From NCBI RefSeq assembly GCF_010093595.1, contig NW_022985455.1, positions 619,053 through 683,052 on the forward strand: a DNA stretch of 64,000 bases, read 5' to 3'. Below are positions 1-9,969 of this stretch, piece by piece (the stretch's first letter is position 1; each line of letters begins with the position of its first letter). Position numbers and translations under genes: made by a program. The DNA is from Mytilinidion resinicola (Eukaryota; Ascomycota; Dothideomycetes; Mytilinidiales; Mytilinidiaceae). The notes beneath the pieces were generated by a model. That model ran no database searches and had not been told where the DNA came from. It worked only from the letters and a program-made list of their open reading frames with translations.

Positions 1-33
1 GTGGACGGCTCGCTTGGGTGGACGGCTCGCTTG
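1..33. repeat. Doubled 16-bp motif at the window edge
   Basis: A 16-bp motif (gtggacggctcgcttg) occurs at 1-16 and again at 18-33, separated by one base. The architecture resembles the doubled motif inside the terminal repeats of the MITE that follows, so this may be the end of another transposon-like element cut by the window edge. No second end is visible. Confidence 0.5.
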
Positions 34-90
34 TGGAATACGTTATTGAGTCCCATATCTAACATTATATAAACTAGCAGTTTCACCATA

Positions 91-528
91 ACGTAGTCGG
101 CAAGCTAGTGGGCCATGCAAGCTAGTGGGCCACCCAATTTTTGGTGCGATTTAGACCTTTTAGCACCCCAGCAATCTCAACAACTACAAGATATAAAGTA
201 TAGCTTTAAGATTGCATATACTATCTAGCTCATTTTAATAGCTAAGAGAATGTTTGGAGCAGTATAGCAGCGTAATCCTATTATATTGTAGGTATTACTT
301 GATTTTAGGGGCCAAAACTAGGCAACATTTTACTGCGGCTAAACAGGGCTATCAAGAGATCTAAAAAATTAACAGATGACATTAAAATAACCACGGATAT
401 CATTATCCTAAGTCATAACCTGGAATATTCTGTGATTGTTAAGATTGCTAGGGTGCTAAAAGGTCTAAATCGCACCAATAATTGGGTGGCCCACTAGCTT
501 GCATGGCCCACTAGCTTGCCGACTACGT
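91..528. mobile_element. 438-bp MITE with 78-bp terminal inverted repeats (Tc1/mariner-Fot1-like)
   Basis: Positions 91-168 and 451-528 are inverted copies of each other, about 78 bp long, with one clear mismatch. The element is flanked by TA on both sides (89-90 and 529-530), which fits the TA target duplication of the Tc1/mariner/Fot1 superfamily. Each terminal repeat contains an internal doubled motif (gcaagctagtgggcca). The interior, 169-450, is AT-rich and has no coding capacity, so the element would be non-autonomous. The near identity of the two ends suggests fairly recent insertion. Superfamily assignment rests on the TA duplication only. Confidence 0.85.
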
Positions 529-963
529 TAATAGGATACATACCATTACTCTGCTAATTTGGGAACGTATAAATCCAGTCCGAAGCAACCATAAGCGATT
601 CAACCACCCATGCATGGAATTCCCACCATCCGCTGCCCTCCCCGATTCTCGCAAGTGATACTATCTGGCTTGTGACATGTCTCGGCTTGGAGATGTGTGG
701 GAACTAGGCTATGCATGGTTAGGTCATAGTAGCATTTGGCCTGGGTATGTGAAGGTTACCATCGCCCATGATCGTCTGCTGCAGGCTGATGATGTTCCTC
801 TGCAATTTCATGTCAATATTTCTCTGACAAGCTTGCTGGAGCGGCATCGTTATGTACTCTTCCTTTGAGGTGTACTGCACGAAGCGCTCCGTCTCGGCCC
901 GGATGACCTCTTGGTCGGGGGCGTCGGGCTTGAATAGGTGGTGGTATGTGGAACTAGAGAGCG

Positions 964-1289
964 TTAGAAAGTGGCCGCGTGCGGCTGTGCCACCCTCTTG
1001 CAAGTTAGCTTAGCGTAGTCTGCCTAAGTGTTAGTGAATCATTTCTGAAGTGACAAATATCAACTCACGTAGGCCACAGGACTTGCAAACGTTCTCGGTC
1101 CATCTGGTCCGCGCCGCCATTCCGGTGTTTCAGCGCGGTTGCAGCTGTGACATCGCGGCCCGGTGGGGGTGGGCTCGGCTAGAGGAACCCGTAGCTTCGC
1201 CTCTCGCTTAGTCCCGAAAGATTTTGAAAAGGAGGCTCCGAGGATGGTGGCTGGCTGGGCCGTGGAGTGACACCGTACGAGTCCTCATG
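964..1289 (-). pseudogene. GATA-type zinc finger gene fragment with a one-base frameshift
   Basis: Reading the minus strand, the frame open from 1289 encodes CHSC (1152-1141) followed by NRAETPEWRRGPDGPRT, the hallmark of fungal GATA factors of the NsdD/Sub-1 type. The next codon, expected to be Leu, has lost one base around 1088-1090. In the shifted frame the second half continues as CKSCGL (1087-1071), is interrupted by a good 49-nt intron (1068-1020, GTGAGT to CAG), and resumes as HYAKLTCKR. That frame stops at 966-964, or it may splice onward using a GTGGCA donor and a CTAAC branch point to about 951. The intact protein would be a DNA-binding regulator. Either the gene is broken or there is a sequencing error in the TTT run. 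The gene on the same strand at 1327-2482 could be its N-terminal part. Confidence 0.7.
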
Positions 1290-1326
1290 CTTCTGAGAGG
1301 TAAATGGAGTACCAAAGTATGGACTG

Positions 1327-2482
1327 CTATCGTATGGGCCATATGGATGACTTTCGGTATCGCTCGATTGTATGGAGTTTCTGGCCTGCATCCCGATCCT
1401 CAATGGCAAGCAGTCGATGCTTGGCACAGTAGTCTCCAGCGGTCATGTCTTCAGAGATGGTATACCGTACAAACAACGCCGAGCAAGTGGCGTGGGGAGA
1501 ATCACCTTGTCGGGCTATCGGTAATGTAGTAGGAGGAGTTGCTGATGATTGAACCTCCTGCTCAATTTCCTTCTTCCTCCTCTTGTATTCGCTTAAGCTG
1601 AGCTTCTTCCGCTTTGGGCCGGAAATGCCTTCATCGCCACCAGCAATAAAATCCGCGTCTTCATCTTCGTCGCTAGCCGCAAGAAAATCATCCAATTCAA
1701 ATGCTTTGTGCCTTTTGACCCTTTGACGTATTGGACGTAGGCCTTCATCGAGGATTATAGCCGGCCCGAAGATGTTGGGCTCCTTGGCTGCTCTCGCACG
1801 ACTCCTATTCAACTGTTCCACTATACTTTCGGATGGATTTGAAATATTCTCTTCTGGCCTGGTCTTTGCGGTTCGAGGTTGCTCGCGTTCAAGTGCAGCA
1901 TGACCCGTAACAGTCGGCATGGACAGAGATTGGGGTTCGGGACGTGATACGGCTAGCCCAGGCCACTGGTACTCGATCTGACTGTCCACATCACGGTAGC
2001 GATAGTGTCGTTGATCCTCCAGTAATCGTATCCATGCGGAATACTCGCCGAGGTTCGGTGCTTTTTTTTCGTCCCCTGAACCTGTCGTTGTTGATCAGCG
2101 AATTATCGGGCCAATTGAGATGCAATGAACTCTCACGCGTGAGTCTCTTGCGCTTAGGCCGATTTTCTGATGCCACCATGGACGAGCGCACGCCATGAGC
2201 TGCTTGGATAGTGGCGACTGTCGCGAGGCCCGCAGTGATGAGCTCCTTACCTCGCAGTTTCTTGCGCTCCAGCTCCCTGTCTTCGGGCAAGTCTTCGGGC
2301 AAGTCTTCGGGCTGCTCTAGACGCAATCTCTTTTTAAGAACTTGCAGTAACTCTCCCTTTCGCTCTCGGCTATCATGATACTTATCTCGGGCCCACAGGA
2401 CCTTTGGATTGGCTTTGGACGGTGACAAGCGGGGTGTGAGAGCCGTCAGCCTTGCCTGAGGTGGCTCAGCGGCGAAGTCCAT
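1327..2482 (-). CDS. Hypothetical charged protein, two or more exons
   Basis: Exon 1 runs 2482-2137. A 55-nt intron (2136-2082) begins GTGAGA, carries a GCTGAT branch-like sequence and ends ACAG. Exon 2 starts at 2081 and stays open to the stop at 1327-1329. The splice joins KRLTR to SGDEKK and keeps the frame. The N-terminal part is basic with heptad-like Leu/Arg spacing and a PEDL tandem from a 12-bp repeat near 2281-2310. The second exon has an acidic DEDEDADFI-type tract followed by the basic stretch PKRKKLSLSEYKRRKK. This Lys/Arg-rich composition suggests a nuclear protein. I do not recognise the family. The C-terminal structure is uncertain, and it may continue into the GATA finger downstream if frame changes are introns or mutations. 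Confidence 0.5.
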
Positions 2483-2499
2483 TCCGAGTCGCTGAAGTT

Positions 2500-4420
2500 C
2501 TCTCTGTAGTAGGAGAGAAAAACTCGGGGTGATTTAAAGTCTGTAAGGGTTGTTAAGTGTCAGAGTGCGAGTAGCGATGAAGTGGGAGACGGGGCAACAA
2601 TGTGGATGTGGCGAAGCTAGGGCCGGGCTGACGCTATTCTGAATCAGACTAGCTTTTCAGCATCCCGGTTGCATACACGAAGTTCATCTCGAATTCTTCT
2701 CTCTACATGTTGCTTTCTATATCAATAGAAGGAGTGCGTCCGAGCCTATTGTCTGCGAAAATATACCGCTGCTCTGCAACTCCAGGGTAATATGAAAACC
2801 ATTCCGAAAGGCATCGTTCGCAATCAGCCTTGCATCTGTAGAATCCTTGTATGTAGCTCTGCCCTCACTAATTCCCAAGGATGCAATTTGCTGATCTTAT
2901 AACAGCCCACAGCCTATGGAACATATGTATGACAAATTGCACGTATGCTCGAGGCTTTCCACTATAATACCTTCCTCAAATTTCATGTGCCCCATCACAA
3001 AAGATAGCATTCTTCTTCTCCGGTTACAGAATCAAAATTTAGTAGAAATTCCTTGAGAGCCAAGTTGTGAGGACTCGATAGGCAAACAGCAATTAGAAAA
3101 GGTTGCATTGCTATGCTATAGAAGTTGTGATACAAAGAGAGAAAGAAGGTCAAGGGCGCAGCCGCTCGAAGTAGGTTCCTGGCGCGTTTGGCGCTAGCTG
3201 CTAGTGCGCCCTCCTGATCGTCACGTAACCACGTGACGTCTCGTGACTACAGGTGAATGTCGCTTGCAAAACAAAGGAAAAGGCCGCCCAAGGCCTGACA
3301 CAAGTATTAGACAGGTATTCTAGCATTCACTTCGAGATTTTACTGCGTTGTACCACTGTCTTTGGGTAGCCAGCCGCGAAACCGTCTGCCATTGCGACTC
3401 AGAATCACCACGTTCTTCGCTACCGAACACGGGCGTTGCCTAAGATGGGGTCCCCGAAGTCAAATCAGAGCGTTGTTACATTCCGGCGAGTGCCCCCTAA
3501 GATTTTTGGACAAGCTGCTGCTGGTGACTGGAGACAGTGCGGCTCGGCGATTTTGGTCACGTTGGCGCTAATCAGGCGCTCCCTTGCCATCAGAACCGCT
3601 ATCGGCGCACAGCCACTGTGCATAGCTACAGTCGCGGGCCGATAGGAGAGAGCCGGCTAGTATAACAGTCGGTAGGAGTTCTACTGTTGAGAAAGAACGA
3701 ACCGCTTGCCCTCCTTACGGGGGCGGGGAGACGCCCTTATCCTGCGACCGCCCGGCACTCTCGGATGTTGGCTGATCCGGACTGACCTGGTCTATGCTGG
3801 ACTGGCGGGGCCTGCCTGTAACCGGCGTTACCAAGGCAGCCTTGCTTGTGGGATTTTGCCTTGGAGGCTACTTGTAACAGTAATAGCTTTATAGAAGCCT
3901 TTATACTATACCTAATATAAAGCTAATAGTAATTTATAAATACTATAGCTAAACTTATAAATTTAAATAAAGTAGTTTTATATATTTCAATAGTAGAAAA
4001 AGCTTAATAGTAGTACTACCTTAAACAATTAGACGGCGTTTTGGCCGCTAACACCCATGTGGTAGCTCGAGCACGCTAACTGTTCGGGCTTCCTGGGTTG
4101 ACCTAGCGTAGGCGCTTACCGGCGAAGCCTGCGACACCACTTGCTATTGATAGTCTGCTGATGTGCTTAGATTGGTTCTTGCGAAACACTCCCCTGGTCA
4201 TGTACTCCTGTGGCACAGCAATGGTGGCAGCAGGGAAAGGGAGATGGACGGCTAAATATGTTGCATCAAATCCTTCCATCTACTAATGTTCGTCAGTATC
4301 TATCGCATCGAAATTGGTATTGATACTCCCTTCATTCCGATCCATCTAAGGTTCGAAAGCTACGATATCACATTACTAGCCACATTCCGCTAGAAGCCTT
4401 TCTCGAGACCCATCACACCA
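2500..4420. other. Gene-free spacer
   Basis: I see no gene here. Short open frames around 3362-3645 and 3706-3894 resemble no family I know. A short cluster of CACGT/ACGTG motifs lies near 3221-3243. The only strong compositional feature is the AT-rich patch listed separately. Confidence 0.6.
3875..4025. repeat. AT-rich, TpA-rich patch (RIP-like)
   Basis: This stretch of about 150 bp is overwhelmingly A+T, dominated by TA dinucleotides and TTTATA/TAATA words, between flanks of ordinary composition. In Pezizomycotina, repeat-induced point mutation (C to T, favouring CpA) converts repeats into such TpA-rich DNA, so it may be a degenerated transposon remnant. This is inference from composition; no parental copy is visible. 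Confidence 0.5.
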
Positions 4421-4448
4421 ACGGGTGTTCGCGCTATACCCAGCCAAA

Positions 4449-7348
4449 ATGGCTGAGACTAGTGAAGAGCTCGTACTTCATGATCTTGGCAAGCTCACCA
4501 TCTGTGACAAGTCCGATGGGCGACTTGAGAGCGTTGTGACCAAGAAATCTAAGACTCTCGCCGGAGAGATCGTCACTCTATCAAAGGCGATAAATCTCTT
4601 TGAAAATTCCAAGTTCTCCGCTTTCGCGACCGAAACGAGCGAGCATTATGTTTTCAAATACACGATCCAACATGCATGCGGAGATCAACCGAAAGTTATC
4701 CAACTTGCGTTTCCGATCAACACCGCTGCTATACAGCCAAACCTTTCCGGCTCCAGCTCCTGGCTCCCGTTGCAGAGATTGCCCCAAGTACAAGTAAGTT
4801 GCACAAAGGGTGAGAGGTGTGCAAACCTTGCTAATCTGTGATGTCCAGATACGCATTCTATCGGACTTCAGTAACGCAACCAGCCTCGATGTTAGCCCAG
4901 ATCGCAATTGGAACAACACGCTACTTGACGAGATTGCACATGCCTTTGCAGGTGCCATCACGGAGTTCGCGACGAAAGATCATCCATTACGATATTCGTG
5001 GTTGAAGTCTCTGCCGGACCAGTGCTTCGGACACCCCTGGGATGATCTTTACCGCAAGATTATAGGATTGTTGAAGGACAAGCCCATATTGCAGACACAA
5101 CACGGAAGGATTTTCAGGCGTCCCTACGAAGTTAATACCATTCCATTCCATTACCTTCACCAGGGCACTCCTATCCTCGACGACCTGCCTGACGAGCTGT
5201 ACCTTGTCGCCTTAGAATATGATTCAGTCAAGGCTGCGTCGATTTTCAAGGACCTTGGAGTGAGAAATATATCTCGGCGGTCGGTATTGAACAGATTGGA
5301 GGCTGACCTGAAAAACACTCATTCCAAGATGAAATCGCTTGCGGCCGATGATGCTTGGCATATATCTTGCGCGAACATGTTGCTCCAACTCTTTAAACCG
5401 CCACATGAAGCAACACTGCAGAGATTACAGTCAATGGATATCATTCCAGTACGAAGTATATTCGGCTTCACCCGATGGACTAAGCCACCAACAGATTCAT
5501 CGACGACGCAACCGACAGGGAATTCGTTGAGAAATGACGGCGAAGTTTATTTCCCTAGCACCAGCGGGGTTCCAATTCCCCACTTTTCATCGCTATGTTT
5601 CGTTGAAGCACAAGCAGCATCCGTGCCGAAACGAGCGGCTTTATTCAGGGCATTAGGCGTGAAGGACTGCCCAAAGAAATTGGTACTTGACGCGATCCGA
5701 AAATTTCACGAAGAGATAGGCCGAACAGGGTTTCTCTTTGGAGGCAAAGTCTTTTCGAATACAGAAGAAGAAGATTTGATGGCACAATTCAGGTACCTGT
5801 TCCATTTCGACACCAGCCCAGAGTCACTCAAGACTTGGCTGCTTGTACCTACCGAAGGTGGGTACCTGCGGAAAACGTCAGATCGCTTCTATTTCCCATC
5901 AGATCATGATTGCGCCCAGCAGCTGTTAAAGACAGGTTCCCCGAAGACCATCACCACAATACCATCTTTGGACCCCAGTTCTGCAATTTCCGGACCTTCA
6001 TCTGCAAAGGATGGTCGAGTCGCATTCCTATCGAAAACCCTTGTCCGATTCGTACCTTCGGACATACGTTGCCATGGTCTGTCTTGGAGGGAGTGGCTCA
6101 CAATGGCTACAGGAGCCCGGAACTTCCCTCCGCTGTTTGAAAATGAAGCGACCTCCGAGCTCTCACCAATTTTTGTCGCTATGGCTAGCCGAGGACCGGA
6201 GAATGTCGTAGGGCTCTTACAGGCAAATTGGAAAGCCGAGTACGAATCTGTGATCTCGAATAACTCTTGGATACGCTCCAAGCTAGGAGACCTCAGTGTC
6301 ATGTGTGAGTCTAATACCACATGCCAACTCCGACATACGTATCTACCAACAAATGATCTAAAGACGAAAACGAGAGAGCTGGGCGTCGAGGGTATTATTT
6401 CGGAATTGTTTCTCAAGCTGCCGGTAGCCTTAGATTCCACAGACTACCAAGATTGGGAGTTTCTCGAAGATTTTGGAGTGGGGACTACGGCCGACATGTC
6501 ATTCTATAAACTCATTCTTGAGAAGATGCGGAATTCAGAGCTCCTATTCAGCATAGGCCAGCTCATCAATATCTACGGTTGCGTCGCGCAAATGTCCCAA
6601 AAGCTAAATGAGCAGGATCAGAATGAACTGAGGTAAGATTCCGGGGAACAAACCACGGCCTGTGAAGCTTGAGCTGACCAAATACAAAGGGACTATTTTG
6701 CACAAAATGAAGTTATCTACGATAATAATACTAACGAGCTCACGCCAAGGACCGCTTCCTGGGTTACATCCGAAGATTGTGTTTGGCGAGGCCCCGATGA
6801 GGAATGGTTTGGAATTCGAAATACTCTTGAGAAATGGTACAGAGGCCATACCCATCTCGAAAACTTCTTCTCCGCGTTTCTGGGCATTCAAGACTGTGGA
6901 ATTGAAGAAGTGCTTGACGAGCTGGAAGCATTGCGTAAATGGAGCGGCACCTCTTCTCTTGAGTTAGCAACCGATCAAGTACGGGATATATATCGATACT
7001 TAGACGCCACAATCCAATCGGATGCGGAGTGGGCTTCTATCAGGTACGCGTATCAATCTGATTATTTCGCACGAATCTAACAGTCACAGGTGCAAATTCA
7101 ATAAGCATCAGCTTGTTTTCACAGGCGGTCTATGGTACGCAGTGTCCTCATGTCTTTGGACAAACCGGATTCTAGATGTAGGGCCCCAAGTCGGACAGAT
7201 CGGTCCCGCATGCCCTGAGCTTGAGAAGTTCTTTGTCAAACGGTTAGGGGTCAAGATTGCGCCCGACACTACACCCCTCCCTCCTATCCCTTGGATTCCC
7301 AAATCATCCATGGAGATGCCGAAACCGAAAGATCTCAGTTCGCTGTAA
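4449..7348 (+). pseudogene. NO VEIN/sacsin-like protein, missing the N-terminal ATPase module
   Basis: Four exons fit together: 4449-4793, 4849-6632, 6690-7043 and 7090-7348 (913 codons with consistent phases). The start is the ATG at 4449 (MAETSEEL). Fungal members of this family are usually much larger and begin with an Hsp90-like (GHKL) ATPase fold. Here the protein begins in the middle region, which resembles the post-ATPase part of sacsin-like proteins, and ends in the family-typical block with the LEKFFVKRLGV motif. No ATPase sequence is found in the 1.9 kb upstream, so the gene appears 5'-truncated. The TAA at 7346-7348 is followed by the same frame, open to 7930 (194 codons), suggesting a nonsense mutation. 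In Pezizomycotina such genes often sit near heterokaryon-incompatibility loci, and a HET fragment lies 1 kb away. Family assignment is by recall of conserved motifs. Confidence 0.6.
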
Positions 7349-7930
7349 AGCGAACCGAATCCCGCCCGCAAAACTCGCATAGAAGACCCGAAACGGGGAG
7401 AAGATGTCGATAAAACTAAAAAGGAGGTCAAGAGATATATTGCAATTCGCCTTCCGCCATCCCCAGGAATGCCGCAGCAACGGCTGCGCAAGCTGATTCG
7501 GACGCTAGCCCACTCCGCTACTTCCGCCTCGTCTGAGCAATCTACCTGCCGTGCAGCACCATCCGCTGATGGCTCAGCTTCTACAAGCCTAGTCAAGGAG
7601 TCAGGTGATGTAGATCTGACGCAGCACAAAGAGCACAAATTTGTTGAAGGAAAGAAGTCGACGGAACCCGGCACTCAACACCTCAATCTGAACTCTTCTT
7701 TCCTCTTCCGGGAACGAAGCCCAGGTTCATGGCAACGTGTGGAGCTGTCAAGCCCGAGCCATTCGCGTGCGCCTTCTGCTAGCTCCGAGAAGGCTATCCC
7801 CTCGAGTCCGTTATTGCAGAATCTATCCCTTGCTTCGGACGTTTCTGAGCCGTCTTCTAGCCCTTCGACTGGTTCTAATGGATACACAGACCTGGTTGTG
7901 AGGCCGGTCGTCAGAGACGAAGGTGTTTGA
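7349..7930 (+). pseudogene. Frame continuing after the TAA of the NO VEIN-like gene
   Basis: This frame is in phase with the last exon of the preceding gene and is interrupted from it only by the TAA at 7346-7348. It starts with a charged stretch, then RYIAIRLPPSPG followed by a helix-like RLRKLIRTLAHSATSA, and ends in a Ser-rich low-complexity tail. I tested a GTAAAG donor overlapping the TAA, and the acceptors I tried led to stops, so splicing around the stop looks unlikely. It may be the former C-terminus, or a separate small gene starting at the ATG at 7469. Confidence 0.4.
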
Positions 7931-8390
7931 GGTGGGTTACGGACCTTGTGGAGGTCATGTTATTCTTGAGAGGCAACAGCGAGCGTAAAGATGACCCAGG
8001 CGCAGAGAACGAGGGCATATCCTCGGACATCGCATCAGCTGCGCTTCGTTGCCCACCAACGAACCCTTCCTTCATCCACACCCAACGAATACATATCCTT
8101 TAAAACTTCTACAGCTGGAGTGAATCGGCCGCTGTCCCTGCTAGCGGTGGCAGCGTCAAGTGTATATCATTTGCCGTTGGATCACTTCAAGCACGCTTAC
8201 TCATCCACATGTTGATTTGTTGAAGCTCAGCCTCTTTACACTACATCCTGCCCTGCTATCATTTTTTGATCGTCCTCGGGGCATCCCTTCCTCGGATCCA
8301 CCGACTAGCCCAGTCGCAGTCTATTAGTTCTGGACCGTACATGTCTAATTCAAGTCCTTCCTCATACCTTCCTTAAGTAAAGCTCCTAGA

Positions 8391-8630
8391 CAATCCCCTA
8401 CCTTATGCAACTACTGCCAAATTGAAGAAAGCGGCAACTTTAGCCTTGTCGAACGTGTAGGCAACAGCCTCCCGCCCTATGCTATCCTTTCCCACACTTG
8501 GGGAGCAGACGAGGACGAGGTCACTTTCAGGGACCTAAGTAGATAGTACTTGCAGAAGATCCGCTTCTGCGCAAAGCAAGCTGCGAAAGAGACGATGTCC
8601 AATAATTCCGGGTTGACACTTGCTGATTAG
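8391..8630 (+). pseudogene. HET (heterokaryon incompatibility) domain fragment
   Basis: One frame encodes LCNYCQIEESGNF, then the diagnostic HET-domain opening PPYAILSHTWG, an EVTFRDL block, an in-frame TAG at 8544-8546, and then YLQKIRFCAKQAAKE, the next conserved HET block. The frame ends at a TAG at 8628-8630 and nothing of the remaining domain (the catalytic-core-like WVDTCCI block) follows. HET proteins trigger non-self recognition and cell death in filamentous fungi. This copy is truncated and interrupted, so it is almost surely non-functional. It lies downstream of the NO VEIN-like pseudogene on the same strand. Confidence 0.75.
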
Positions 8631-8909
8631 CACTTGGTCAACCCAATGAAGGGGCGCCTCCCTTGTTGTATATACATGTATCTGCCAAGCCACCAGTGTC
8701 ACGGCTCATGCCCCGCACAAGCCACGCGGGAAGGAGGGAGGATACGTGGATATATAGCTTCCGTAGGAGAGACTCTCTCAATCACTCAATCAACACTTCC
8801 AAGTTAATTGACGTCACCCCTTCCTACCTCGCTTCGGGACAGCCAGTCTGTAAGGGTCCAGGCTGAAAGACAAATGCACCGTAAAACGGAGAGGCTATAT
8901 AGCCGTGCC

Positions 8910-8969
8910 GCATCACGTATAGCCTCACGTACGAGCTCACGTACAGCCTCGCGTATAGCATCACGTGTA
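8910..8969. repeat. 12-bp minisatellite, five units
   Basis: Five consecutive 12-bp units start at 8910, 8922, 8934, 8946 and 8958, with consensus close to gcctcacgtata. Units differ by one to four substitutions and no indels. In one plus frame they read (I/T)-A/S-S-R repeats. Imperfect G-rich repeats of about 22 bp follow at roughly 9040-9115. No supported gene contains them. Confidence 0.75.
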
Positions 8970-9212
8970 GAGAGAGTCAATGCCCGGGAGGAAGCTCCAC
9001 GCTGCTCCGAGCCAATCAGAAGGTGATGAAGTGACAGGGTGGGGGAAGGGGGTGTATGTGTAGTAGAAAGGGGGGTTGTACGTCTAGCGAAAAGGGGGTG
9101 TACGAGTAGCGCTCCCCGCACTATATATACAAATTGCTATACTATAGTCTAAGCTAAAGCAAAAATCTAAAGCTAAGCCGGGCGTCTACAATACCTTGTT
9201 ATTGAAATCCGT

Positions 9213-9680
9213 ACACTTGTTTATCGCTGTGTGAGGAGCTTTAAAAAGTATTTTCAGCATTCCAAATAAGAGAGAAGTTCGATATTTTGGACAACCAGTA
9301 AATCTCGCGAGCCACCTCAGACGGGGCCGACAGGTCGTACGCAGATTGGAAGTGTATCCGGTGCCCCCCGATTTCTATTACTACGTTGAAGCCCCACAGA
9401 AAGTGGCAGGAAAGCGTACAGATGTCTTTAGCAAGGCACTGTGCAGTGTCTCATTATAGAGATCTGCATACTCGTCTACCGCTGCATGAGGGGCTTCGTA
9501 GTATTTCAACATTCCAAATAGAGGAGAAGTACGACATTTTGGACAGCTGGTAGACTTGCAAGGCTACCCCAGACAGCGGCAACAGGGTGTACGCAGCTTG
9601 GAATTGTATCCACTGACCCTGGTTGCTATCAGTACGTTGAAGCCCCACAGACAGTGGCAGGAAAGTGTACAGATATCTAT
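9213..9680. repeat. Diverged direct duplication, two ~215-bp copies
   Basis: Copy 1 (about 9213-9429) and copy 2 (about 9469-9680) align along their whole length, sharing for example a core acgttgaagccccacaga and the endings gaaagcgtacagatgtcttt and gaaagtgtacagatatctat. Many differences are C/T or G/A transitions, with small indels. Neither copy encodes an evident protein. The pattern suits an old tandem duplication or two solo ends of a degenerate element. Confidence 0.75.
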
Positions 9681-9969
9681 GGTCGCTGAGTAGAGAGAAA
9701 ACAACAAATACAAGAGGCTAAAATACAGCCATCGAGTCAACACACTCAGGAGTCCTTGTCATCCTCACTCCACTCCTCAAACACCCCCTTCTCGCCCCCA
9801 TTCTGATGCATAACCAGGAAAAGCGCCAAAGTCATAACAGCAGCCGCTGCTCTCCTGCGCAACCGCTCCTTACTTCGAGTAATGCTGCTCTTAATGCTAC
9901 GGTGACGGCGCAGGCGGGGTGGAGAGAAGGAGTGGGCTTCTTCTATAGTCCTATGTTAGTGCGGTGCGA

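Noticed and set aside
719..1003. A 94-codon minus-strand frame downstream of the GATA finger
   Set aside because: It could be a further exon of the GATA gene, but the available splice (ending at 951) enters a different frame, so I did not list it as coding.
8607..8645. gggttgac / gtcaaccc hairpin after the HET relic
   Set aside because: Only 8-bp arms, no flanking duplication or poly-T, so a terminator or transposon end cannot be supported.
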